Assembly (NCBI GenBank): GCA_014529385.2
Contig: CM043963.1
Coordinates: 4,995,501-5,059,500, forward strand
Source of the DNA: Adiantum capillus-veneris
Lineage: Eukaryota; Streptophyta; Polypodiopsida; Polypodiales; Pteridaceae
Reading direction: 5' to 3'
DNA length: 64,000 bases
A program made the translations under genes and the position numbers. Each line of letters begins with the position of its first letter. Within the stretch, counting starts at the first letter, position 1. The notes beneath the pieces were generated by a model that did no database searches, had not been told where the DNA came from, and saw nothing but the letters and a program-made list of their open reading frames with translations. Positions 1-10,694 of the stretch are shown here, piece by piece.

Positions 1-962
1 GTGAGTATACCCCTCAAGCAAGGCCCTAGCTAGCTTGGGTCGACCCCCCCTTGTAGCTCATGCTTGAAGCTCATTGGATCCCTCCAGGCCTAGCCAATCA
101 CAAGCAGGAGCCATTACAAGCAACATGGGTAGCCTTGGGACAAGTGTCCCCCTTTCCCCTTTGAGAGAGAGGACTTGATAAATGAAAAATCAATTAGATA
201 ATTCAAGTAATTTATCATTGGACCCCTTTGAAGCTTATCCAATAGGCTTCAAGCAACACATGAAGGTAACATGGGTAGGGGCCTGAGATGTGTCCTTGCT
301 GCCTCTTCAAGTTGGGGCTTCCCTTGAGTGTGTGAGTGGGTATTCTCTCTCTAGATCCTAGGAAAAGGGCTCGCCCCCCCTCTTGTAGGAATGATTTTGA
401 CTTTAGGTGATCAAGCACCTTACTCATCAAGCATGACAAAGCACTTGAACTAGGGGGTGTTCCCACAAGCATCTCAGGCAAGCTTCTCAAGGCACCTCAA
501 GTACCTTAATCATGCAGCAAGTCAAGCACCTCAAGCATGGAGCCAGTCAAGCACCTCAAGCATCTTAATCAAGAACCTCAATCATGACAAACACCTCAAG
601 CACGAAAAGCACCTCAAGCAGGACAAGCACCTCGAGCTTGGGCCGGGTTCCCACCTCAAGCTCAGCCCTAGCTTACTTAAGGTCAAAGGACTTTTTACAT
701 ACATTTATTGGAGGTCTTCAATGAAGCTAACCCTAAGGTCTTATGCTCCATTGGTTAGCCTTGCTCTTTGATAGACCATCTCCCTTTTGGGCCCCTTTAC
801 CATTGGCCCCGTGTTGAGATAGATCTATAAGCACACACCTATATCTTAACACTTGTTCCCGTTTATTCTCCCATATTAAGTGATCAATTTAATATGAGAA
901 AATCATTTGGGTTAGTTAGATATTAGATTTTATGATAGGACGTGACCTGCTCTGATACCAAT
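1..962. repeat. LTR-related and low-complexity sequence at window edge
   Basis: No credible gene. Positions 430-665 are a degenerate direct repeat built on a CAAGCACCTCAAG-like unit. Its open frames are a by-product of the repeat. Positions 865-943 resemble the inner end of the chromovirus left LTR at 42366-42449 (shared core around ATGATCAATTTAA and GAGAAAATCATTT), so an LTR of that family probably ended here. Positions 945-962 read as the reverse complement of a tRNA-Met type primer site (GCTCTGATACCA) and belong with the copia LTR that follows. The rest is not recognised. Confidence 0.5.
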
Positions 963-1172
963 TGTTGGAATTAGGGTTGTTGGAGAAGGCGAAAGAAGCT
1001 CAAGGCACACAATAGAGAGTGTGTTACTTAGTGTGCAATGGAAAGATAGATAGCCCTAGAGTGATGGGCGTATATACAATGCACGGGGGAAAAAAACCTC
1101 TTAAAGAGGGAAAAACTGTCCCGGCGGTCCTAGTGTGTTCACACACATCACTACCACATATATATGGTAACA
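963..1172 (-). mobile_element. Copia LTR, orphaned, with primer site
   Basis: This 210-bp segment starts TGTTGGAATTAGGG and ends ATGGTAACA. It matches the 5' LTR of the copia element at 15377-15603 almost throughout. The complement of a tRNA-Met primer-binding site lies just to its left, so on the minus strand it is a 5' LTR followed by its primer site. No copia coding sequence follows to the left; the neighbouring DNA looks like a different LTR family. The right edge cuts directly into an exon of the FCP1-like pseudogene at 1173. Confidence 0.8.
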
Positions 1173-2755
1173 GCTTTGTGGAAATCATGAACTCTACAAG
1201 TCATCCTTGAAAGCTGTCAAAGTGCCTAATAAGACAAATCCAAATTCCTGTGGTTGGAGCTGTCTTCTCCATGCAGTTTACATACTACAGTTTTCTTTTG
1301 CTTTGAATTCATTTATGTCAAAGGTATTTCCTTGCTATGGTTTGGACCAACTTGGTGCTATTATTAATTAAAGTATTGACCACAAGTTAACCTAATTTTT
1401 CAGAATGCTGTGAAAAAATATACCTTGGAATATTTACAAAGGTACCGCGCTTCAATGATTCAACATCTACTATCTCTTTCAACCCTAAGAGTTTTAGATG
1501 CAGAAGACAGTTTTGTCGACGACCATATAATAACTTTAACAATGACCGGTGATGAGGAAGTCATGCCAGTTTCCACCACTGGAAACCAAATCCTTAAATC
1601 TCATTAAAGGAACAGACACCGGTATGCTTTGTAGTTGGAGCGGCTAAATCCAAAGTTGGGGTTGATCAATGTGAAGTAGACCAAGCCCTTGAAAATACAG
1701 ATGTAAAATGCTCCTCAGAGCCGAGGAATGCAACAGAGGTTCTAGGCCAAGTAGAGGAGGATAAGGGAGTGCCTATTATTGTGGCAAAGGATGCGGTAGA
1801 TGATCAATATGAGGGAGTCCAATCTCCTGTAATTGCTGATGTGAAGAGCTCGTCAGAGCCGAGAGAAGATACAGAGTGTCTTGACCATGTAGAGGAGGAG
1901 GCCAACATTGCAAATCAAAGCCAGGAACAGACAACAGAATAGGTTAACCATTCGGCCATGGAAACACAAGAGTCTTGGACTGCACAACCACAAGAGGTGG
2001 ATACCCTTGGCAATACAAAAGGGAACATCGAGACTAGACAACACAATGTCAACATTAGAAATGACCAGTATGGACTGTTGCTTCAAGTAGATATGGTTGT
2101 TCCGGTAATATCCATTATACTTAAATAATATACTCTTTTTTGTTTCTAACTACTTATATGTATGCACACAATGATTGCAGAGACTAATTATCTTGGATCT
2201 CAATGGATTGTTGCTGTTATGACAGTCGTACAGTGTACATACAGAGTTCTCTGATTTACGTAGTTTCCGCTTGGGAAATCTCAGAGTAGTAGACCAGGCA
2301 CAAAGGAATTTTTGAATTTTTTGATTCCACGTTAGGGCTGCTATCTGGTCTTCAATGCAGGCCCAAAACCTGAATCCCCTTGTTACCATAGTTTGCAATT
2401 TGGCTGAAATTTAGAGACGGATTTTTATTTTGTGTATAGTCAAAGAAATTGTAATACTATTGAGGGACATTTCCACCCAACTAAAGCTAATGTACCACTT
2501 TTTTACAAGCCCTTTGAACAGATCAATGTGCCTTATGATGCTCTCAATACTTTGTTGATTGATGACACACCACATAAGGGTTTACTTATTCCACCCGTCA
2601 CTACTATTTCCCCACCTTCATTTGAAGGGCATCTTCACGATTTTTACCTAGAGGACATTTTGGTCTCATACCTGGAAGCAATGTACTTAAGCTCATTGAG
2701 CACATCGGAATTTGTACATAGAAATGTACTTAGTAATTCATTGTTTATACCTTAA
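1173..2755 (+). pseudogene. FCP1/NLI-interacting-factor-like HAD phosphatase, copy 1 (decayed)
   Basis: Four exon-like blocks with GT-AG borders can be followed: 1173-1323 (to ATGTCAAAG|GTATTT), 1404-2104 (after TTTTTCAG), about 2181-2362 (after ATTGCAG) and about 2461-2755. Block 3 carries LIILDLNGLLLL, a DLDx-like motif, and a WSS motif. Block 4 carries PLFYKPF and NTLLIDDTPHKG. This is the order of the plant FCP1-homology (NIF) branch of HAD phosphatases, which normally dephosphorylate protein serine/threonine. Block 2 is a poorly conserved acidic region. Breaks: a small deletion with stop near 1600, an in-frame TGA near 2220 where copy 2 reads Arg, and a frameshift after the RPGTKEF-equivalent region. 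The stretch normally lying between WSS and the LLIDD block is missing in both copies. The 5' end is cut by the copia LTR. Family call is good; function is lost. Confidence 0.72.
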
Positions 2756-2786
2756 ATTGATACTGTCTACCTGTCTATGTGTTTCG

Positions 2787-2793
<7 letters not shown>

Positions 2794-2824
<31 letters not shown>
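2794..2824. repeat. (GA)n microsatellite between convergent pseudogenes
   Basis: Uninterrupted GA run in the short gap between the 3' ends of two convergent pseudogenes. The equivalent site in copy 2 (40249-40278) has a CT run, as expected for the inverted copy. Confidence 0.95.
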
Positions 2825-2827
<3 letters not shown>

Positions 2828-2889
2828 GAGCAAACACTTGATAGTAAGATTAAACTAGTCAAAAAGTTACATTTCGTTGAAGCCATTTA

Positions 2890-3468
2890 GAGAGCGATAG
2901 AGAGAGCCTTCGTTGCATTACTCTTCATCCGCCCAGCAAGAAAAAAAGTTTACGGAGTCAATGTCGGAAGTCTCCTCCACTATGTCATGTCGAAGTTGCA
3001 AAAGATTACATTGCTGCCTTATTGTAATTACTGTCATAAGATTTAGGTCTTTGTCCACCACTTCTACGTCTATGACAACATTGTTTGCCAAACTTGCTGC
3101 CTCTTGATCCATAGGCACATAGCAACCTTCAACAATGTGAGAACGCTTGTACCAAAATGAGATTATTAATGTCTGTGTCGCAAGAATATACTTGACAATG
3201 AAAGTGTCAAGACAAATCTCGCAACATATGCCATCTGTTTCTTTCACATACCACCCTTGATCAAGAATCTTAGCACACAAGAGGGAATCAAATGTTTTGC
3301 AGAGCAGCATAGTTTTAGCAACATGTACTTTGCAAGTATGAAATTACTCAACAAAGAGACCAACAGGACATAAATTTGCAAGTTTCACCCAATTTAGTGG
3401 GTACAGAGTTTACGAGAGACCTCTGAACATCCCTGTAGAGCCTGCTCCTCAATGCCTCACTCATTGTT
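2890..3468 (-). pseudogene. Unknown plant gene, copy 1, 3' part
   Basis: This minus-strand part carries the block from MSEALRSRLYRDVQ to the C-terminal region (VKETDGICCEI, SFWYKRSHIVEGCYVP, EVVDKDLNLM). Copy 2 holds the same region as one open frame of 262 codons. Relative to copy 2 there is an added G near 3390 (TTGGGTG for TTGGTG) that shifts the frame, followed by a stop. The rest of the gene lies at 7327-8190, separated by the solo-LTR insertion. I do not recognise the family. It has no membrane segment or catalytic motif I can name. Confidence 0.6.
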
Positions 3469-4585
3469 TGTGAGATCCCCAACCCGCCTATACCAAGATT
3501 GGGATGGAATCCTTGACAGGTCTCTAGGTCTGATAAAAATCAGAGTCTCTAAACAAGAAAAATCCAAGGAATAGACCTTTACCATTGACAATGGCTTGGG
3601 TTTATAGCCTTAGAAGAAGACCTAGTCATGTCTCGCAGTGAAAACGGGACAACGTATTAAAAGTAAAAAAAAACTATTTCGGCCCTAAAACTTCCACAAT
3701 ATTGGCTAAGGTATCCTCAACCAACGCTTTTTTTCCCCTGACATATATGAGGGCACAGCCACTGGTAGATTCCTCTTCCAAGTGAAGAAGTTTTCTAAAC
3801 GTTTTAGTCCGCAGGGATGGATAGTTACCTGACTAATCAGGTCCACCCGTCCATGATTGACAACCTTAGTCAATCCCCACTTACCACACCGCACTCACAT
3901 ATGATTCATTTATTTTTTAATTACTATCACATTGTTTTAACATTTAAAATAATGGTTTCTTTTAACTTTTCGTCACAGTAACTCCTTCAATCAAGTATTA
4001 AAGACAGCATTGTAAAGCATTCTTTTAACAAACAGACATCTTTAAATTTAAGACAGGGTATCGTCAATCAAAACATTGTCCATAATAACCATGACCAGTA
4101 CTCTTCTTGTCTCAAGACCACCTAATGGTGAAAAAACGGCACCCATTCCTTATTCACAATCCGGAGTGGATAAACCCCCACCCAAGGTTCTGGGTGCCCA
4201 TACACCAAACCAATTGCCCATACAACCGGGCGGCTCCCCTAGGATAAAAAACGGTATCCTAACTTATGTAGAAACATCAAGACATGACACGGAGTAGAAA
4301 CTCATCGTTCGTGGGGGTAACCGACTTATCCTGGATGGAAAGCCATCATTCATCAATTTATACCAAGGAGTAGGAGGTGTCTTGAGACAAGCTGTCTTAA
4401 GGATGATCAATCATACCTTTCCTAATTCAACCAGTTTTAACCCAAACAATTCTTTCCTACTTTATAACCAAATGCATGTTGGTTTCTTGGAAGTTACCTT
4501 TTGACCAACTATTCCATTGCTAATTCTTACTCACTCCTTACGTATGCAATGTTAACTTATAAAAGAACATAAACTATTTAAAGAC

Positions 4586-4771
4586 TTAATTGAATAATGT
4601 GAAACCCACTTGAAACTTATCGTCCATCTGCAGCTGCGCTAGCGCTTGAAGACTCTCCTCTGTAGGCCTACTACTAGGCTCGGCTTCATCGTCGTGCGAC
4701 ACTCTAGTTCGCTTTGGAGCTATGTCCTCATCATCAGATGTAGGATTTGCTCGGGTCCTTTTAGGTGCCAT
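4586..4771 (-). CDS. Short ORF with basic N-terminus inside the LTR-like insert
   Basis: This 61-codon frame starts MAPKRTRAN and repeats the theme as APKRTRVSHDDEAE, giving two K-R-T-R basic clusters among acidic stretches. It is clearly less AT-rich than the DNA around it. A TTTTTATAAGG sequence lies about 20 bp upstream on the same strand. The start looks like the basic/acidic N-terminus of a retroelement gag or a nuclear protein, but no domain follows before the stop. It could be a truncated gag start, an exon or a chance frame. The function is unknown. Confidence 0.35.
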   Translation of the reverse strand: MAPKRTRANPTSDDEDIAPKRTRVSHDDEAEPSSRPTEESLQALAQLQMDDKFQVGFTLFN

Positions 4772-5330
4772 AACTTATTATCCTTATAAAAAGGACGTCT
4801 AATCATTAGGTAAATTATTTGAAATCTAGACTTAACCTTTGTATTCAACCGTAACCCATCCAAGGTTAAAATTGTAGTCTTAATTGGTAAATTCTTGACC
4901 TAGTAATTTCTTTTTTGTCTGTATAAGCATGATAACTTTTTCCATAGCTTCCCTAAGGATTTCCTAAGCTATCCAAATTTACTTATAATTTTGTATATCT
5001 TTTTCTTAATTTTTTCATCGAATTTTAAGTTTGGAATCTGCTTATTTTAAGCTTAATATTTATTCTATTTATTTTCTCTCAAAGATTTCATTTCCTCAAC
5101 TTTATATCATAAATTTACACTTACTATAATTTTGCTAAAAACTTTTGACCACAAAGTCTATTTATTTTAATTAATCTTTTGCTTAAAAAAAGACTTTTGG
5201 TCAATTTTAATTTTCTAAACTCACTAATTAACTATGGTATAATTATCACAAGTAGATAAGGATGTTTATGACCTCTAGGAATTATCTTATATTTTTCCAA
5301 TTCAATTGTTTAATTTCTATCTTTAATTTT

Positions 5331-6420
5331 CAGCTAAAATTAACATAATTTGACTTAGATAAATATCTATACTACTTTTCTAACCTTGATATAACTATCA
5401 CAGACTTTATCATGTAATTTAGCTGAGATAAATAGCATGTAATCATATCACATGATTTACTAATTTCCCCCTTTAGTTTTCAGCTAGAATTAATATAATT
5501 TGACTTGGATAAATATTTATACTATTTTTCTAACCTTGACATAATTATCAGGCCTCATTATCATGTAATCTAACTCTCATAAATATCATGTAATCATATC
5601 ACATGTTTTACTAATTTCTCCCTTTAGTTCTCAGCTAGAATTAGTATAATTTGACTTAGATAAATATATACATTATTTTTCTTACCTTGACATAATTATC
5701 ACGGCTTCTTTATCATGTAATCTAACTCTGATAAATAGCATGTAATCATATCACATGATTTATTAATTTTCCCCTTTACTTTACCCTCAAAAATATTGTT
5801 TTTCTACTAACATAATTAGATAAAATAATTATCTATGTTGAAATAATTATAACGTGTTTGTCCAAATGTGATTTATCTCTTATAATTATTTCAAAGGCTT
5901 TTAGTTTAATTTACTATTTTCCCCCATGAATTTTTCCTTAAAAACGGCGTTTTTCTACTGCAATAATTAGTTAAACTAATTATCTAAGATTAAGATAATT
6001 ATCAAGGGTTTCCTAAAGTGTGTTTTCCCTTTGATAATTATTTCAAAGCATTTTGGATTAGTTTGCTATTTTCTCCTAAAAACAATGTAATTGTACTAAG
6101 ATAATTAGTTAAACTAATTATCTGAGGTTAAGAAAATTATAATGGGTTTGATAATATATAATTTACCTCTGATAAATATCTCCAAGAATTTTGAATCAAT
6201 TTGCTATTTTTCCCCTTTTAATTTGTCCTAAAACTAGTGTAATTTTGCTAAGATAATTAGGTAAACTAATTATATGAGGTTAAAATAATTATCACGGGTT
6301 CCCTAAGATGTGATGTATCTCTGATAAATATCTTAAAGAATTTTAATTTAATTTGATCATTTCTCCCTTTATTTTTCTCTCAAAAATAGTGTAATTTTGC
6401 TTAATTAATTATGAAAATTA
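5331..6420. repeat. Decaying ~150-bp tandem repeat array in the LTR-like insert
   Basis: Three units begin with a CAGCTA(A/G)AATTA block at 5331, 5481 and 5632 (steps of 150 and 151). Each carries a TAATTTGACTT box and an ATCATATCACATG box. They are followed by about five weaker units with an AATTAGTTAAACTAATTAT-type partial palindrome near 5810, 5950, 6090, 6245 and 6380. The two sub-families share the layout (palindromic box, GATAATTATC-like box, TTTCTCCCTTT box) and probably descend from one unit. Confidence 0.8.
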
Positions 6421-7326
6421 CTCAAAAAATTATAAGATAATTTTTTTAGCATAATGACAGTCTAACTCAGCTCTGATAATTATCTCATCTTAATCTAAAC
6501 TTAATGAGTATAATTCCCATTAATTTATGGTTAAAATGGATAATTTCAGCCCTAATATGATGTAATAATTAATTAGCTTAATATCCCTAAGCTTAATCAC
6601 AATAATCAGCAGAGAATATTTAATTAAGAGAGGATTTTTTTAGTATACATAGGATTAATCTTCAATTTATTAAGAAAATAGGTTAACCTAGCTTTGCTAA
6701 TTAAGAAAGATTATGCTAATTACCGTTTAATTAACCAACTAGAGCTTGATCTCTAGTGATTTCTGCGTAGAGGTCTCTCTAGAGGAGAGAGAATGTGCCA
6801 AGGCTCCGAGTCTGTCTAAAATTGTGAAGCAAGGGTCATATTTATAGGTTTCTGGGCACTCACAAGCTGGAAAATGGTAGTAACTTGCATCCCAAGAAGC
6901 CCTACAACTCCAAAAATGTCCCCTGCTGCTAACTCTAGTCCCGTGCAGGTTCCCCACAGCTCCACACAGCCCCCCTAGCTTCCAGAATGGATTTTTTTTC
7001 ACTGATTTTTAATGATGAAAATTGGAAATATCAGTAATTTCTAGAACCTTATGATAAGAAAGTCTTTATTAATAATAATTACTGAAACCATCCAATTTTA
7101 CTTAACTAATTAAATTCATAGTGTAACCTTTCAGAGCCCGTAACTTTTCCAGATTTTATCGGAATTCTGCTCTGAAAATTTCTAGCTAGGGGTTTGTTGT
7201 GCTTAAGATTCCAAAAATACCAATATTTGCCACGGTCGAACAATTCTACATTGCTTTTTCAATAATCATATCAGTTTGATTAAGCTTTATACAATCTTTA
7301 AGGTTTCAGAAACTGAAAACCTTACA

Positions 7327-8190
7327 TTGTTGTGTCGGGAACGGGCCAATCCACGGAGTTCCAGCTGGTTGGTAGTGGAACCTTCACCAAAACTCCTCTC
7401 TGAGTCCTTTGATTGAGTTGGTAGAAATGGTCATAGAAGAAAATACCCTCGTCTGCCAGGCTTTTGCTAGTTCTGCCAGCATATTGCAAGACCCCAATAT
7501 GAGCATGGGTCATAGAGATGAGACCTATAATGCACTCCAGTGGCTCCCATTCCTCATATGAGGAAGGATAAACATCTGTGAATGTAAGAGAATAGAAATA
7601 AATACAAAAATTTGTATAACCTAATTATATTCCTGTGATAAGAGAAGAAAAAAAAACAGATTCACATTTGAAATGTAAGATAACATATAGAGGAGTGCTA
7701 AATAATTAACTTACAGTTGCACCGTGGATTATGAACCATGGAGACATCGCCGCCATTAGCAATCACATCAGAGTGAGTGAAAACATGTTGAACAAAGACT
7801 TCTTTCACGGTCTTCTTACCAACCTCGAATTTGAAATCCAGAACTCTTGCTTTCCATGTAGAACGAAACATGTTTGTTGATTTCGAGCTTTTTCTCCTTC
7901 TTGGCTGCATAAGAACCCAAGAACCTTTGCTTATCCTCCGCTGTTGCCACCTATTATCTGTAGAGAGAGAGTTTGAGATTGAGGTAGTGCTTATGCTACT
8001 ACATGGTCTTCTTGGCACACTAATGGTGAGGCTAGTTGGGGACAGTGTACAGCAACCTCTAGAACTTCTTGGGCGGCCGGGTAGAAGACGAAGCCATAGG
8101 TATAATGGAGGGAGAATGAGTTTTGAAAGCCTTTCATAAAGGTAGTGGATATCTTTTAATGAAGGGAGAGAGTTAGCTATCAATCAGTAG
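7327..8190 (-). pseudogene. Unknown plant gene, copy 1, 5' part
   Basis: Exon 1 (about 8183-7715) carries the WKARVLDFKFEVGKK and VFTHSDVIANGGDVSMVHN blocks and ends at a good donor (GCAACT|GTAAGT). Exon 2 starts at 7575 after TTCACAG and reads VYPSSYEEWEPLECIIGLIS and on to DWPVPDTT, where the LTR-like insert interrupts it at 7326. Copy 2 has lost the first ~410 bp of this part and the exon-2 splice acceptor, so this copy is the better guide to the 5' structure. Two starts are possible: ATG at 8181-8183 in the continuous frame, or an internal ATG (MASSSTRPPKKF) in a different frame that stops soon after. The protein family is not recognised. Confidence 0.55.
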
Positions 8191-8477
8191 TTAGGTGTCA
8201 GCAACTTGACGGCTACTGGCAGTGGGCCCTACTTTGTGAGGCAAGGAAGTTACCTTATGCAAATGGGACAAAACTCAATATTTTAAAATGTTTTCTTTCA
8301 TTTTTGTGTTGTTTTCCATGCATTTCTACGTTACGTAAGGTTGCTGCTCATTGGCTGCGCCTTCTTTTCTCTCTCTTCAATAAGGCCCTCCAAATGACCT
8401 CCAAAATTTCCTAATGTCTCATATTGAGCTCCACCTACATCGTGTGTATGTTTCTCTCCCCCCTCGCATTCTGCACA

Positions 8478-8496
8478 CGTAGCATACTCTTCACTT

Positions 8497-8571
<75 letters not shown>

Positions 8572-8631
8572 CATACATACATACTTTTCCTCTATCTCTC
8601 TCTTCCATCTCTCTCTCTCTCTCTCTTTCCG
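8478..8631. repeat. Compound (CT)n(CA)n(TA)n microsatellite at the LINE 5' edge
   Basis: A CT run (about 8503-8536) passes into a CA run (8537-8565), then TATATACATACATAC and a second CT-rich run. The truncated LINE begins directly after it. The same compound tract lies at the 5' edge of the LINE ending at 21730. Confidence 0.9.
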
Positions 8632-9468
8632 AGACACGGGTTCAGTATGGAAAGATTACCCCCCTTCCAATTCTCTCGAGACTCCATCACTAGCAATTAC
8701 ACGATCGGAGATTAATAAAATCATCCGTCAGGATCTTATACAGTTGGATACTAAGAGGACATGGGTAGACTCTACACAAGAATTGAGCATGAAGATGGCC
8801 GACTGCAAAGAAAACTTCCTACAGCTATCTGAAGATGGATTTGTGATTCGCCTGAGCTACATGGATATCCACCTGTCTCACACCAGCTGGAAATTGAATT
8901 TGGCAGATTTAGGGGAATCCCACTTGAGAGCAGAATTTGCAAGTTATGCGGAATGGAGCCGGAGATAGAATTACACTACATATGCCATTGCACCGTATAC
9001 TATGAGATACATGGGCGTTTCCATTGCCTATTTAAAGAAGGCTTTGGACCTCTAGATAGAGTCATGCAATACCAAGATCAAAGATGCTTAGGCTTGTACC
9101 TACTGGAACTACATCGGCATAGGGATAATCTAATGAGAAGACAAAGAGCACTACAACCTCAGAGGCAGATCACAGATTTCTTCGGATCGAGAGAAGCAAG
9201 AGTGGAAGGAGAAGCAAGAGGCCAGCAGCCAGCACAAAGGAGTACCCACATTCATACCAAAGGCACCCTGATTGACAGGGCGATTGAGCTTAGGAAATTG
9301 AGACGACCACGACGGAGATGCAGAAGCACGCTTCACTAGAGGAGACTACAACAAAGGATTAGAAGCATTCTAGCCAGACACCTAGAATGCTCCTAAGAAG
9401 TTTATTTAATACTTTGTATTTAGTTTTTCACATTTTTTTTCACACTTTCACACTTAGTACTTTAGTCG
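8632..9468 (+). mobile_element. LINE fragment, 3' part of the second ORF (copy A)
   Basis: This segment matches the 3' part of the LINE at 19243-21730. Shared blocks include SEINKIIRQDLIQLDTKRTW, the cysteine/histidine block ending LHYICHCTVYYEI, and EGFGPLDRVMQYQDQRCLGL. The frame is broken near 8880 (a stretch around GLRCAIGQ is deleted) and by a stop near 9340. Its 5' end is truncated at a microsatellite. Its 3' end stops short of the (CATTT)n tail seen in the other copies and abuts a Ty3 remnant. RT and YADD motifs are not present in this fragment. Confidence 0.85.
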
Positions 9469-9499
9469 GGCTCCTACATCCAATCACAGTCTAGGAACC

Positions 9500-10337
9500 A
9501 TTCGAGTTAGTCGGATGGGACTTCATGGGGCGTTTTCCAACTTCAACTCAGGGTAACCGCTACATCTTAGTCTCCACTGACTATTTAACACGATGGTGTG
9601 AAGCAATCGCCATGCCCGATGTCACAACCAACACCGTCGCCAATGCACTACTGCAAAAGGTGATCTTTAATCATGGCTGACCAAGGTACGCAATTTAAAG
9701 GCGAGGTTTTGCAGATTCTATCACAGGTTCTCGGCATTCAACAAATTTTTACATCACCTTACCACCCTCAAACTAATGGATTGACTGAGAGGCTTAACAG
9801 GACTATTAAACATGTAATCTCTCCTTTTGTCGACTCATTACATCAGGAATGGGATCAGATCCTCCCATACGCCATTCATGCCTACACCTCAACTAGAGTC
9901 AGTCCTTTTCGTGCACTTTATGGTAGGGATCCCCGGCTCCCTCCTGACATGAAGGATCTTTCTCTAAAGCCCTCAAAGAGTGATTCCATAGAATGGCTAC
10001 ATCACATGCAACAAGTTCAGCCTCTACTTTGCCGCACTCTCCTCTATTATGTGCATCAGGCTCAAGCAAGACAGAAACACTGCTATGATGATGGACGCAA
10101 ACCAATTGAATTTGCTGAAGGAACTAAATTCCTCCTCTACTATCCATGACGGCCCCAAGGCCTGAGCGAATCCCTCCTTCACAGGTAGATTGGCCAATAC
10201 ACAATCCTCAACAAGTTGCACGAAAATACATACAGGATGCAGAGGGGCTCCAACTTTTCAATTCTTGTGCTCACGTCACACGTATGAAGCCATACCATAC
10301 AATTCCCAATGATTTCACATATATGTAAGCCTTGCTT
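9500..10337 (+). pseudogene. Ty3-type integrase remnant
   Basis: Translation gives the middle and end of a retroviral-type integrase: YILVSTDYLTRWCEA (first catalytic Asp), ADQGTQFKGEVL (second Asp) and SPYHPQTNGLTERLNR (catalytic Glu). A deletion of several codons with a frameshift lies between the first two blocks, at about 9674, where a stop follows FNHG. Downstream DPRLPPDM and the following basic region fit the integrase C-terminus. No RT, RNase H or gag remains. It lies in the same orientation as the LTR at 10354, with a purine-rich tract at 10338-10353 between them, so the two belong to one element. Confidence 0.85.
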
Positions 10338-10353
10338 TTCTCTTCGGGGGAGA

Positions 10354-10631
10354 TGTGGCGCCGTGTACACTCTAGTCCCAGTTGTAACTGACCTCACAGT
10401 TCTTGACCCTACAGGTTCTTGACCTGCTGTAATAGGTTAACGATAAATGGAAAGAGCCTCACAGCGGGAGGCAAGTTGTGCCAGTGTTGTGTATTCCACA
10501 CTCTAGGCCCAATTGTAACTGACCTCACAGTTCTTGACCCTACAGGTTCTTGGCCTGCTGTAATAGGTTAACAATAAATGGAAAGAGCCTCACAGCGGGA
10601 GGCAGGTTGTGCTAGTGTTGTGTATTCCACA
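10354..10631 (+). mobile_element. 3' LTR of the Ty3 remnant, with internal 131-bp duplication
   Basis: After the purine-rich tract TTCGGGGGAGA the sequence starts TGTGGCGCC and ends TATTCCACA. Inside it a 131-bp unit is repeated in tandem (10367-10497 and 10498-10628) with about five differences. Without the duplication the LTR would be near 147 bp. The DNA then passes within about 16 bp into the truncated 3' LTR of the copia element. Confidence 0.7.
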
Positions 10632-10694
10632 ATATCATGAGGACATGACACACATCACTACCACATGTATATGGTAACAAATCCCCCCTGGAGT

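Larger units (their letters stand above)
3469..7326. mobile_element. 3.86-kb solo-LTR-like insertion with 5-bp target duplication
   Basis: The insert starts TGTGAGATCC and ends ACCTTACA, so it has TG...CA ends with near-inverted termini (TGTGAG / CTTACA). TTGTT lies on both sides (3464-3468 and 7327-7331). The inverted paralogue near 39560 has a single TTGTT and uninterrupted flanks, which is an empty-site control. The two ends are not similar to each other, so this is not a short element with two LTRs. It has no pol coding sequence, no primer site and no polypurine tract that I can see. The simplest reading is a solo LTR of a large-LTR Ty3 family left by LTR-LTR recombination; a large non-autonomous element is the alternative. 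It is very AT-rich and contains a tandem repeat (5331-6420) and one short coding-like island (4586-4771, minus). Confidence 0.82.

Noticed and set aside
430-770. 104-codon frame rich in HLKH repeats as a repeat protein
   Set aside because: It is the translation of a degenerate CAAGCACCTCAAG repeat with no domain and no support from another copy.
3469-7326. Short TRIM element with two LTRs
   Set aside because: The first and last few hundred bases show no similarity to each other.
8424-8700. Ser-Leu and His-Thr repeat proteins across the CT/CA tract
   Set aside because: They are translations of the microsatellite in several frames.
9500-10337. Endogenous viral sequence rather than a retrotransposon
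   Set aside because: The integrase is of Ty3 type with an LTR and a purine tract beside it; there are no movement or coat protein motifs.
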